Shown here: positions 1 through 5,887 of the stretch, in pieces
Numbering within the stretch: position 1 is the stretch's first letter
Layout: every line of letters begins with the position of its first letter
NCBI GenBank assembly: GCA_013204195.1
Contig: JABMOJ010000406.1
Span: 1 to 6,287 of the forward strand
Reading direction: 5' to 3'
Source: SAR86 cluster bacterium
Lineage (GTDB): Bacteria > Pseudomonadota > Gammaproteobacteria > Pseudomonadales > Azotimanducaceae
Length of the DNA: 6,287 nucleotides
The notes under the pieces: model-generated
The model's input: only the letters and a program-made list of their open reading frames with translations
The model's database searches: none
What the model was told of the DNA's origin: nothing
Made by a program: the position numbers and the translations under genes

Positions 1-1
1 C

Positions 2-124
2 TTCTGGCTTGCTCCCGCCTATGAGTTTCTGCTGGTGCGTTTTCTCCAGGAAGAGCAGAGCGGCGGCTTCGAGCTGCTACTCAAAGAAGCCAAACTTCGC
101 GGCGAGGTTATCGCCGGCACCTGA
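2..124 (+). CDS. C-terminal end of an unidentified protein (5' truncated by window edge)
   Basis: An open frame enters from the left edge and ends at TGA 122-124, giving 40 residues that begin FWLAPAYEFLL and end RGEVIAGT. I do not recognise the family. The segment reads like an ordinary soluble C-terminus: a hydrophobic/aromatic helix, then an acidic QEEQ turn, then an alternating Leu/Lys/Glu helix. Codon use resembles the neighbouring genes. It converges on dcd, with only 9 bases between the two stop codons, which is a normal tail-to-tail arrangement. No start or upstream context is visible, so no function is proposed. The nearby in-frame ATG of the next frame (position 9) gives a reading that runs antisense through dcd and is not preferred. 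Confidence 0.45.
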   Translation, partial: FWLAPAYEFLLVRFLQEEQSGGFELLLKEAKLRGEVIAGT

Positions 125-128
125 TGCG

Positions 129-142
129 CGGGCTTACGCCCG
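129..142. terminator. Short GC hairpin at the convergent gene junction
   Basis: CGGGC at 129-133 pairs with GCCCG at 138-142 around a TTAC loop. The stem overlaps the dcd stop codon and lies just after the stop of the left-edge gene, a position suited to a two-way terminator. No T-tract follows on either strand, so it could equally be chance pairing in GC-rich sequence. Confidence 0.2.
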
Positions 143-700
143 GGGCAAGGTAACGCCGGTCTGGCCCTGGTATTTGCCGCCACGATCTTTGTAAGACATC
201 TCACAAACTTCATCAGACTCGAAAAACAACATTTGAGCCACGCCCTCATTGGCGTAAATTTTTGCCGGCAGCGTGGTTGTATTGGAAAACTCCAGCGTCA
301 CATGGCCTTCCCACTCGGGCTCAAGCGGCGTCACATTAACGATGATCCCACACCGGGCATAGGTCGACTTGCCCAGACAAATTGTCAGCACACTACGCGG
401 GATCTTAAAATATTCAACGGTCCGGGCCAGCGCAAATGAATTGGGTGGAATAATGCAAACATCACTTTTGATGTCCACAAAACTTCTCTCATCGAAAGCC
501 TTAGGGTCAACTGTCGCGGAGTGAATATTGGTAAACACCTTAAAATCGTTTGAGCAGCGCACATCATAACCGTAGCTTGATGTCCCATAGGAAATCAGCC
601 GCTGGCCGCCTGACTCCTTCACCTGTCCCGCCTCGAAAGGCGCGATCATGTCATGTTCTTGCGCCATTTGGCGGATCCAGCGATCTGATTTTATTGCCAT
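134..700 (-). CDS. dcd: dCTP deaminase (dUTP-forming)
   Basis: This gene encodes a 188-residue dCTP deaminase, which converts dCTP to dUTP and ammonia in the cytosol as the main route to dUMP for thymidylate synthesis. It belongs to the trimeric dUTPase-like fold. Visible family motifs are the SYGYDVR stretch (42-48), the nucleotide-binding GKSTYARCG segment (110-118) and [15 protein letters not shown] (126-140). In the last of these, Glu137 lines up with the catalytic Glu138 of the E. coli enzyme. The C-terminal KYQGQTG segment (176-182) corresponds to the lid that closes over the nucleotide. Length is close to the E. coli enzyme (193 residues). The ATG is preceded by AGAGGT four bases upstream, a good ribosome-binding site. 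It lies 70 bases downstream of mrp on the same strand and may be co-transcribed with it. I cannot tell from sequence alone whether it also has dUTPase activity; a mono-functional enzyme is expected in this group. Confidence 0.97.
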   Translation of the reverse strand: MAIKSDRWIRQMAQEHDMIAPFEAGQVKESGGQRLISYGTSSYGYDVRCSNDFKVFTNIHSATVDPKAFDERSFVDIKSDVCIIPPNSFALARTVEYFKIPRSVLTICLGKSTYARCGIIVNVTPLEPEWEGHVTLEFSNTTTLPAKIYANEGVAQMLFFESDEVCEMSYKDRGGKYQGQTGVTLPRA

Positions 701-725
701 TATTACCTCTAGTCAGTAGGTAGAA

Positions 726-741
726 GACGCCTCCGGGCGTC
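726..741. other. Perfect 6-bp hairpin between mrp and dcd
   Basis: GACGCC (726-731) and GGCGTC (736-741) pair perfectly around a four-base loop, TCCG on the plus strand and CGGA in the mrp-dcd transcript. It sits within the 70-base gap between the mrp stop and the dcd start. In the transcript it is followed by TTCTACCTACT, not a real U-tract, so it is more likely an mRNA processing/stability element or weak attenuator than a strong terminator. Confidence 0.35.
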
Positions 742-770
742 ATACACAAATGAATTTTGCAGATAATATT

Positions 771-1613
771 CTAGTCTTCGATAATTTGAATCACTGGCCC
801 AGCGTCCACATTATTGTCGATTGCTACCAGAATCTGTCGCGCCATCGCGCGGAACAGCTGGCTCGTGTCGCCGCTAGGGTCAGCAACCAGCGGCGGTTGA
901 CCACCGTCAGCCTGCTGTCGAATATCCATGGACAAGGGTAGTCTGCCCAGCATCTGGACACCATACTCGGCGGCGATCGCATCTCCACCGCCCTCACCGA
1001 AAATAGCTTCATGATGGCCGCATTCACGACAAACATGTGTACTCATATTTTCGACAATACCCAACAACGGCACCTCAACCTTGCGAAACATTTCGATGCC
1101 CTTCCGCGCATCCAAGAAGGCGATATCCTGAGGCGTCGTGACGATAACGGCGCCGGACAGAGGTACATTTTGCGCCATGGTTAGCTGGATATCGCCAGTC
1201 CCAGGCGGCATATCCACGACCAGAACATCGACGGCCTGCCAGTCTGTCTGGGTTAACAATTGCTGCAAGGCTCCGCTAGCCATAGGCCCGCGCCAGACAG
1301 CTGGCGTACGATCTGACGCAATGAAACTCATGGACATACACTGGAGCCCATGCGCCATGATCGGCTGCAGCAGGTCATTGAGAACCTCTGGCTTGGTACC
1401 GGCCGGCACCCCCATCATCAATCCTTGGCTCGGCCCGTAAATATCAGCATCCAACAACCCAACACGCCGACCCTCTGCAGCCAAGGCCAGGGCCAGATTG
1501 GCCGCCACGGTGGATTTACCCACGCCGCCTTTACCGGATGCGACAGCGATCACCTGTTTTACACCAGGTAGAATAAACTTTTTTACCGTTGAACTATTAA
1601 TAACCTGCTCCAC
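771..1613 (-). CDS. mrp: Mrp/NBP35-family Fe-S cluster carrier ATPase, short form
   Basis: This is a 280-residue P-loop ATPase of the Mrp/ApbC/NBP35 family, a cytosolic scaffold or carrier that binds a [4Fe-4S] cluster at a dimer interface and delivers it to apoproteins. Visible motifs are the deviant Walker A GKGGVGKST (27-35, with Lys28 as signature lysine), DADIYGPS (55-62), the switch/Walker B-like VVDMPPGTGD (132-141), and the cluster-binding CRECGHHEAIFG (195-206, Cys195 and Cys198). The usual ApbC (about 365-370 residues) has an N-terminal MIP18/DUF59 domain; here only about 20 residues precede the ATPase. The start is GTG at 1613-1611. A TGA lies in frame six codons upstream, and there is no room for the missing domain before the divergent gene. 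The ribosome-binding site is weak (GTGGA). It is transcribed away from the RidA-like gene and towards dcd. The symbol apbC applies equally. Confidence 0.94.
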   Translation of the reverse strand: MEQVINSSTVKKFILPGVKQVIAVASGKGGVGKSTVAANLALALAAEGRRVGLLDADIYGPSQGLMMGVPAGTKPEVLNDLLQPIMAHGLQCMSMSFIASDRTPAVWRGPMASGALQQLLTQTDWQAVDVLVVDMPPGTGDIQLTMAQNVPLSGAVIVTTPQDIAFLDARKGIEMFRKVEVPLLGIVENMSTHVCRECGHHEAIFGEGGGDAIAAEYGVQMLGRLPLSMDIRQQADGGQPPLVADPSGDTSQLFRAMARQILVAIDNNVDAGPVIQIIED

Positions 1614-1620
1614 TCGATTC

Positions 1621-1638
1621 CACTGAAATCACTGAATT
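1621..1638. repeat. Two tandem 9-base repeats, CACTGAAAT / CACTGAATT
   Basis: CACTGAAAT at 1621-1629 is followed directly by CACTGAATT at 1630-1638, differing at one base. The pair lies in the divergent mrp/RidA-like intergenic region, next to the predicted mrp start and overlapping the inverted repeat at 1636-1649. It could be a regulator site or chance similarity. Confidence 0.3.
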
Positions 1639-1649
1639 CTAACCAGAAT
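1636..1649. promoter_or_regulatory. Inverted repeat ATTCT-N4-AGAAT in divergent promoter region
   Basis: ATTCT (1636-1640) and AGAAT (1645-1649) form a perfect 5-bp inverted repeat around AACC. It overlaps the proposed -10 box of mrp and lies upstream of the RidA-like gene, so a bound regulator could affect either gene. No known operator family is recognised. Confidence 0.3.
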
Positions 1650-1662
1650 GCGGCCAGATCAA
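1636..1662 (-). promoter_or_regulatory. Possible sigma-70 promoter for mrp
   Basis: On the minus strand TTGATC (plus 1657-1662) resembles a -35 box, and TAGAAT (plus 1636-1641) resembles a -10 box. The 15-base spacer is shorter than ideal. Transcription would start near 1629, giving a leader of roughly 15 bases before the GTG start. The boxes are found by eye only. Confidence 0.3.
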
Positions 1663-1664
1663 CA

Positions 1665-1673
1665 TGCTAGACT
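1665..1673 (+). promoter_or_regulatory. Possible extended -10 element for the RidA-like gene
   Basis: TGCTAGACT reads as TGn followed by TAGACT, an extended -10 form, about 60 bases before the ATG at 1735. No convincing -35 box lies at the expected distance, which is acceptable for an extended -10 promoter but keeps confidence low. Confidence 0.22.
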
Positions 1674-1734
1674 CAAAGTTCATCCGCTGCTCTCTAACGG
1701 AGCACCCGAACTGCAACACCTGGAGCGTCGAACG

Positions 1735-2187
1735 ATGCATCTAACCAAACTGACCTTGGGCTTTTTAGCCGGTTGCTTGCTCGCGACCAACTCCTTTGCA
1801 GCCAGCCTTATACATCATAACTCAGCGCTTCAGGAATCATTAGGTTTTCCGTTCTCGGAGGCGGTTCAGGTTGGCGATACGCTCTATCTGTCAGGTCAAG
1901 TAGGCAACATTCCCGGTAAAAGCGAATTGGTTGCCGGCGGCGTCGGTCCTGAGGTCGTACAAATACTCACGCAGATCAAATTGACACTGGAACGCTACGG
2001 CTCCGACATGGACCATGTGGTCAAGTGCACCTTGTTTCTGGCCGACATCAATGATTGGCCAGCAGTGAATGTCATCTACCGCCAACATTTTCAGGCACCC
2101 TATCCTGCTCGCAGTGCGCTGGCCGCATCAGGACTGGCCTTGAACGCTGCTGCTGAGATCGAATGTATTGCTGTAGTCAAGCCATGA
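1735..2187 (+). CDS. RidA (YjgF/YER057c/UK114) family protein with N-terminal signal sequence
   Basis: This encodes a 150-residue RidA-family protein. Canonical RidA hydrolyses reactive 2-aminoacrylate and other imines made by PLP enzymes in the cytosol. The core (about residues 28-150) keeps the family pattern: FPFSEAV (38-44), LSGQVGN (52-58) and YPARS (123-127). Arg126 and Glu141 keep the 15-residue spacing of Arg105 and Glu120 in E. coli RidA. Phe40 takes the place of the Tyr17 position. The first about 23 residues (MHLTKLTLGFLAG...SFAAS) look like a signal peptide, with a probable signal peptidase I site after SFA or FAA. LAGC at 11-14 also fits a lipobox, but the hydrophobic stretch before it is short. 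The ATG at 1735 was chosen over the in-frame ATG at 1648 because GGAG lies at 1722-1725, nine bases upstream, and the signal sequence begins here. An exported imine deaminase has no obvious substrate, so the function is uncertain. Confidence 0.88.
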   Translation: MHLTKLTLGFLAGCLLATNSFAASLIHHNSALQESLGFPFSEAVQVGDTLYLSGQVGNIPGKSELVAGGVGPEVVQILTQIKLTLERYGSDMDHVVKCTLFLADINDWPAVNVIYRQHFQAPYPARSALAASGLALNAAAEIECIAVVKP

Positions 2188-2358
2188 TACGACGCTGCGG
2201 ACGCCGAACTTCGGCTCAGATGGGATCCGATTGGCTTTGATTAGTCCCCTCAGCCTCGAAAGCGCCAAATTAGCGGCGCAGAAGTAACGTGAAAGGATGA
2301 AATTCCGCCCCGTCCTCAGTATATTGGGCATCTTCTAGAATCACCTACTGCAGCTTTC
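2188..2358. other. 171-base intergenic region with two weak hairpins, upstream of metG
   Basis: No gene is seen between the RidA-like stop and metG. GCCGAA (2203-2208) and TTCGGC (2210-2215) form a compact inverted repeat around one C. GCGCC (2262-2266) can pair with GGCGC (2275-2279) over an eight-base loop. Neither is followed by a T-tract, so terminator function is doubtful. TATATT at 2320-2325 could serve as a -10 box for metG, but no matching -35 is evident. No riboswitch or T-box-like structure is recognised. Confidence 0.3.
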
Positions 2359-4380
2359 ATGGAAAAACGTCACATTCTTGTCACCAGCGCGTTGCCGAAC
2401 GCCAATGGCTCTATTCATCTGGGTCACCTCCTGGAACATATTCAAACTGATATTTGGGTGCGATTTCAGCGTATGCGCGGCCACGAATGCATCTATGTAT
2501 GCGCGGACGATACCCACGGCACCGCCATCATGCTCAAAGCTGAAGAGCGCAATCTCAGCCCGGAGGCACTGATCAGCGAAATTAAAGCCGAGCATGAGCA
2601 GGATTTCCGCAATTTTCTGGTGGGTCACGATAATTACTATTCCACCCACTCGGAGGAAAACAAGGCGTTCTCATCACTGATCTATGAGCGTCTGAAAGCC
2701 GCTGGTGAAATCAACAGCAAAACCGTCAACCAATTGTACGACCCGGAACGAGAAATGTTTCTCGCCGACCGATTTATCGTTGGTAGCTGTCCGAAGTGCA
2801 AAGCGGAGGGTCAATATGGCGATAATTGTGAGGTCTGTGGCGCGACCTATGACGCCATGGATCTGATCAACCCGAAGTCGAAGATCTCCGGTGCTGAACC
2901 CATCATTCGCGAATCCACTCATTTTTTCTTTGCCTTATCGCACTTCACTGAATTTCTCCAAACCTGGACTCGCAGCGGTACGCTTCAAGAACAGGTGGCG
3001 AATAAGCTATCTGAGTGGCTGGATTCTGGCTTACAGGACTGGGACATCAGCCGCGATGCGCCCTATTTTGGCTTCGAAATTCCTGGCGAAAAAGGCAAAT
3101 ACTTCTATGTTTGGTTGGACGCGCCCATCGGCTACATGGCCTCCTTCAAAAACTACTGTGACAAGCACGACGATATCAATTTTGACGACTATTGGCGCGC
3201 GGACTCTGACTATGAAGTGCATCATTTTATCGGCAAGGACATTATCAATTTCCATGCACTTTTCTGGCCAGCCATGTTGAAAGTCTCCGGGTTCCGCACG
3301 CCGACTCGTATTCACACGCACGGTTTTATTACCGTCAATGGTCAGAAGATGTCTAAGTCTCGCGGCACATTTATCAACGCCCAGGCCTATGCTGATAATC
3401 TCGCGCCGGAATATATTCGGTATTACTTCGCGACAAAACTCGGCAACAACGTCGATGACATGGACATCAACCTCGACGACTTCGTTCTTAAGGTAAACTC
3501 AGATCTGGTCGGCAAACTAGTCAATATCGCCAGTCGCTGCGCCGGCTTCATCAACAAACAATTTGCTAATCAACTCGCCAGCACCGCGAATACGCCGCTG
3601 ATCAATGAGTTTCTAGCCGAGCGCGACAATATCGCGAATCTCTTCGAAGCCGGCGACTACAGTAAGGCTATGCGTGAAATCATGGCCATGGCCGACAAGG
3701 CCAACCAATACATCGCCGAGAAAAAACCCTGGGCGATGATCAAATTGGCCGACCAAAAAGCCGAAGTCCAGAACGTCTGTTCGGACGGTATTAATCTGTT
3801 TCGGATTCTCGTCACCTATCTGAAGCCAGTACTACCTCAACTCGCCGAACAAACCGAGGCCTTCTTAAACGTGCAAGCGCTTTCCTGGCAGAGCCTGGAG
3901 GCACCCTTACTCGATCATCAGATCAACGACTTCCAACCAATGCTGAACCGCATTGATCCGAAGGCAGTCAAAGCGATGGTCGAGGCCTCAATCGTACCGA
4001 TTGAATCCAGTGAGACGCCAGAGGCTGCCGTCAGTGCAGCCGAGGATGACGCTGACTACATCACCATTGACGACTTCGCAAAGATTGACTTGCGTGTGGC
4101 ACTGATCACTCATGCCGAGGCGGTGGAAGGCGCAGACAAACTGCTAAAACTCACCCTCGACGTGGGCGACGAGCAGCGTACGGTCTTTTCCGGCATCAAG
4201 TCTGCATATACGCCTGACGAACTCATTGGTAAAAGAACCGTCTTGGTGGCAAACCTCAAGCCTAGGACGATGAAATTTGGCATCTCGCAGGGCATGGTGC
4301 TGGCCGCCGGTCCTGGCGGCAAGGATATTTTCCTGATAGAAGCCGACAATGGCGCAAGCGCCGGAATGAAAGTCACGTGA
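2359..4380 (+). CDS. metG: Methionyl-tRNA synthetase with C-terminal tRNA-binding domain
   Basis: This is a full-length class I methionyl-tRNA synthetase of 673 residues, which charges tRNA-Met with methionine using ATP in the cytosol. In order: the Rossmann N-terminus with ALPNANG and the HIGH-equivalent HLGH (20-23); a zinc knuckle with Cys144, Cys147, Cys157 and Cys160, matching the four-cysteine E. coli type; the catalytic fold with WLDAPIGY (252-259); KMSKS (330-334); the helical anticodon-binding domain (about 385-545); an acidic Ala/Glu linker (about 548-565); and a Trbp111/EMAP-like OB-fold (about 566-673) containing KIDLRV and the [14 protein letters not shown] segment, used for dimerisation and tRNA binding. 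The start agrees with the family N-terminus. No clear Shine-Dalgarno sequence precedes it, which is odd for a housekeeping gene. rnfA follows after 14 bases, suggesting one operon. Confidence 0.98.
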   Translation: MEKRHILVTSALPNANGSIHLGHLLEHIQTDIWVRFQRMRGHECIYVCADDTHGTAIMLKAEERNLSPEALISEIKAEHEQDFRNFLVGHDNYYSTHSEENKAFSSLIYERLKAAGEINSKTVNQLYDPEREMFLADRFIVGSCPKCKAEGQYGDNCEVCGATYDAMDLINPKSKISGAEPIIRESTHFFFALSHFTEFLQTWTRSGTLQEQVANKLSEWLDSGLQDWDISRDAPYFGFEIPGEKGKYFYVWLDAPIGYMASFKNYCDKHDDINFDDYWRADSDYEVHHFIGKDIINFHALFWPAMLKVSGFRTPTRIHTHGFITVNGQKMSKSRGTFINAQAYADNLAPEYIRYYFATKLGNNVDDMDINLDDFVLKVNSDLVGKLVNIASRCAGFINKQFANQLASTANTPLINEFLAERDNIANLFEAGDYSKAMREIMAMADKANQYIAEKKPWAMIKLADQKAEVQNVCSDGINLFRILVTYLKPVLPQLAEQTEAFLNVQALSWQSLEAPLLDHQINDFQPMLNRIDPKAVKAMVEASIVPIESSETPEAAVSAAEDDADYITIDDFAKIDLRVALITHAEAVEGADKLLKLTLDVGDEQRTVFSGIKSAYTPDELIGKRTVLVANLKPRTMKFGISQGMVLAAGPGGKDIFLIEADNGASAGMKVT

Positions 4381-4394
4381 AACTGTAGCCAATC

Positions 4395-4973
4395 ATGACA
4401 GATGCACTGGTTATCTTACTGGGCACAATTTTTGTTAACAATTTTGTCATGGTGCAATTTCTTGGATTGTGCCCATTTATGGGCGCGTCGCAAAAATTTG
4501 ATAGCGCCATCGGTATGGCAGCCGCTACGACTTTTGTCTTGACCCTGGCTTGCGCTGTCAGTTATTTGCTTGAACATTACCTATTGCAGCCTTTAGGCCT
4601 CGAATATCTACGCATTATTACCTTTATCGTCTTAATTGCCGCCCTGGTGCAGTTTGCTGAGATGGTCATTCGCGCCACCCAACCTTTGCTTCACCAGGTG
4701 CTCGGGTTGTTTATCCCGCTGATCACAACCAACTGTGCGGTACTCGGCGTGGCACTACTGAACGTTCGGCATAACCACAGCCTGTTCGAATCCATCGTTT
4801 ACGGTTTTGGCGCGGCACTGGGCTTTTCCATGGTATTAATCATATTTGCCGCTATGCGCGAGCGCCAGACCGCCGCCGATATTCCAGGCCCGTTTCGTGG
4901 CGCCGCCATTAATATGATTAGCGCCGGGTTGTTATCCTTGGCGTTTATGGGCTTCACCGGAATGAACGGATGA
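4395..4973 (+). CDS. rnfA: Rnf/Rsx electron transport complex subunit A
   Basis: This 192-residue, strongly hydrophobic inner-membrane protein is RnfA (RsxA), one of the two homologous six-helix subunits of the Rnf ion-pumping complex; its partner RnfE is not in the window. Family motifs are [17 protein letters not shown] (14-30) and the [11 protein letters not shown] stretch (108-118). Cys26 and Cys114 are the conserved membrane cysteines that, with the matching pair in RnfE, are known in this family to hold a [2Fe-2S] cluster within the membrane. Length and N-terminus fit the usual RnfA (about 193 residues). It starts 14 bases after metG with no strong Shine-Dalgarno sequence, so coupled translation from metG is plausible. 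Its stop overlaps the rnfB start (ATGA at 4970-4973). Confidence 0.97.
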   Translation: MTDALVILLGTIFVNNFVMVQFLGLCPFMGASQKFDSAIGMAAATTFVLTLACAVSYLLEHYLLQPLGLEYLRIITFIVLIAALVQFAEMVIRATQPLLHQVLGLFIPLITTNCAVLGVALLNVRHNHSLFESIVYGFGAALGFSMVLIIFAAMRERQTAADIPGPFRGAAINMISAGLLSLAFMGFTGMNG

Positions 4974-5887
4974 GCCTGTTGATTGGCACCTTAGCCCTGA
5001 CCGCAATCGGCGGCCTCTGCGCACTGTTATTGGGCTATGCCGCGCGGCATTACACCGCAGATAGCACCAGCATCGTTGAACTGATTAACGTGCGGCTACC
5101 ACAAACCCAGTGTGCTCAGTGCGGCTATCCCGGTTGTCGACCTTACGCGCAAGCGATTACTGAAGGTGACGCCATCAACAAATGTCCACCTGGAGGGGAA
5201 GCGCTGATACGCGGCCTGGCGGAGCTGCTTGGCCGTGCGATAGTGCCCCTTGATGTCACCTATGGGGAGTCGCTACCAACCAGAGTCGCGGTCATTCGCG
5301 AGGCCGAATGTATCGGCTGCACCCTTTGTGCCGTCGCCTGTCCGGTGGATGCGATCATTGGTGCACCGCAGATGATGCACAGCGTCATCAGCCGTGACTG
5401 CACAGGTTGTGACCTGTGTCTGGAACCCTGCCCGGTAGATTGCATCGACATGGTGCAGGTCGATGCCGTCGAGATCACGCCATTGCGGTTACCTCGTATT
5501 GGCCAGGACGCTCTGGATCTCATTCAATACGACTGTATTCATTGCGGTTTGTGTGAACCCAGTTGCCCGCGAGAACTTGCACCTCAAGCACTCTTCTGGC
5601 ATCGCGCCGAGCCCGAACGCTTGCAAGAGCTTAATCTCGCAGACTGTATTGAATGTCGACTTTGTGATCGGGTCTGTCCGAGCAACATTCCCCTCACGGC
5701 CTCATTCCAGGCGGCGAAACAGCATCAGCGCCACCTGGACCTGCTGGCCGAAGAAGCACAGCAGGCACAAGCACGATTTGAGCGAAGAGAGCGAAGAATC
5801 AACCGCGTCCAGGCTAAGGTTCGGACACGGCCCAGCAAACAGGACCGACAAGCTCTGATCGACGGACTGCGGAACAAAAACCAATGA
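4970..5887 (+). CDS. rnfB: RnfB fused to an RnfC-like C-terminal ferredoxin domain
   Basis: This 305-residue protein is an enlarged RnfB, the polyferredoxin subunit of the Rnf complex. Residues 1-186 are a normal RnfB: an N-terminal membrane helix (about 3-24), a [4Fe-4S] domain with Cys48, Cys51, Cys56 and Cys72 (CAQCGYPGC, then KCPPGG), and a two-cluster ferredoxin (Cys114/117/120/124 and Cys144/147/150/154). Residues 187-305 are extra. They contain Cys189/192/195/199 and Cys226/229/232/236 and resemble the RnfC C-terminus: [12 protein letters not shown], a PQ.LFW segment, [18 protein letters not shown], then a charged helix with [10 protein letters not shown] like the RnfC tail (ARFEARQARLER in E. 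coli RsxC, as I recall it). Usual RnfB is about 190 residues with three clusters; here five are predicted. Start and stop overlap rnfA and rnfD by ATGA. GGAA at 4959-4962 may be the ribosome-binding site. The gene seems intact, with no frameshift. Confidence 0.95.
   Translation: MSLLIGTLALTAIGGLCALLLGYAARHYTADSTSIVELINVRLPQTQCAQCGYPGCRPYAQAITEGDAINKCPPGGEALIRGLAELLGRAIVPLDVTYGESLPTRVAVIREAECIGCTLCAVACPVDAIIGAPQMMHSVISRDCTGCDLCLEPCPVDCIDMVQVDAVEITPLRLPRIGQDALDLIQYDCIHCGLCEPSCPRELAPQALFWHRAEPERLQELNLADCIECRLCDRVCPSNIPLTASFQAAKQHQRHLDLLAEEAQQAQARFERRERRINRVQAKVRTRPSKQDRQALIDGLRNKNQ
5528..5884 (+). other. RnfC-like two-[4Fe-4S] domain and helical tail within rnfB
   Basis: This sub-gene region encodes residues 187-305 of the rnfB product. 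First cysteines of its two cluster motifs are 37 residues apart, close to the spacing in RnfC (39 in E. coli RsxC, by my recollection). The DCIEC...CPSNIPL block and the following Arg/Glu-rich helix are RnfC hallmarks, unlike generic ferredoxin repeats. The RnfC regions for FMN and NADH binding and the SLBB domain are absent. Confidence 0.85.

Noticed and set aside
1138..1440. 100-codon open frame antisense to mrp
   Set aside because: It overlaps the Walker B and neighbouring conserved Mrp region on the other strand; no recognisable domain.
1648..1734. Upstream in-frame ATG that would extend the RidA-like protein by 29 residues
   Set aside because: The extension is polar and unlike the family, lacks a good ribosome-binding site and would bury the signal peptide; the ATG at 1735 has GGAG nine bases upstream.
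2203..2279. Rho-independent terminator after the RidA-like gene
   Set aside because: Both candidate hairpins have only 5-6 bp arms and no T-tract follows either, so they are noted in the intergenic entry and not called as terminators.
2188..2358. Methionine-related riboswitch or T-box leader for metG
   Set aside because: No conserved riboswitch or T-box sequence blocks can be seen, and the hairpins are short and isolated.
2341..2649. 102-codon open frame antisense to the start of metG
   Set aside because: Shadow of the conserved HLGH-containing part of metG.
5463..5858. 131-codon open frame on the plus strand inside rnfB
   Set aside because: Alternate frame of a clearly conserved gene; its translation matches nothing recognisable and it starts inside the ferredoxin region.
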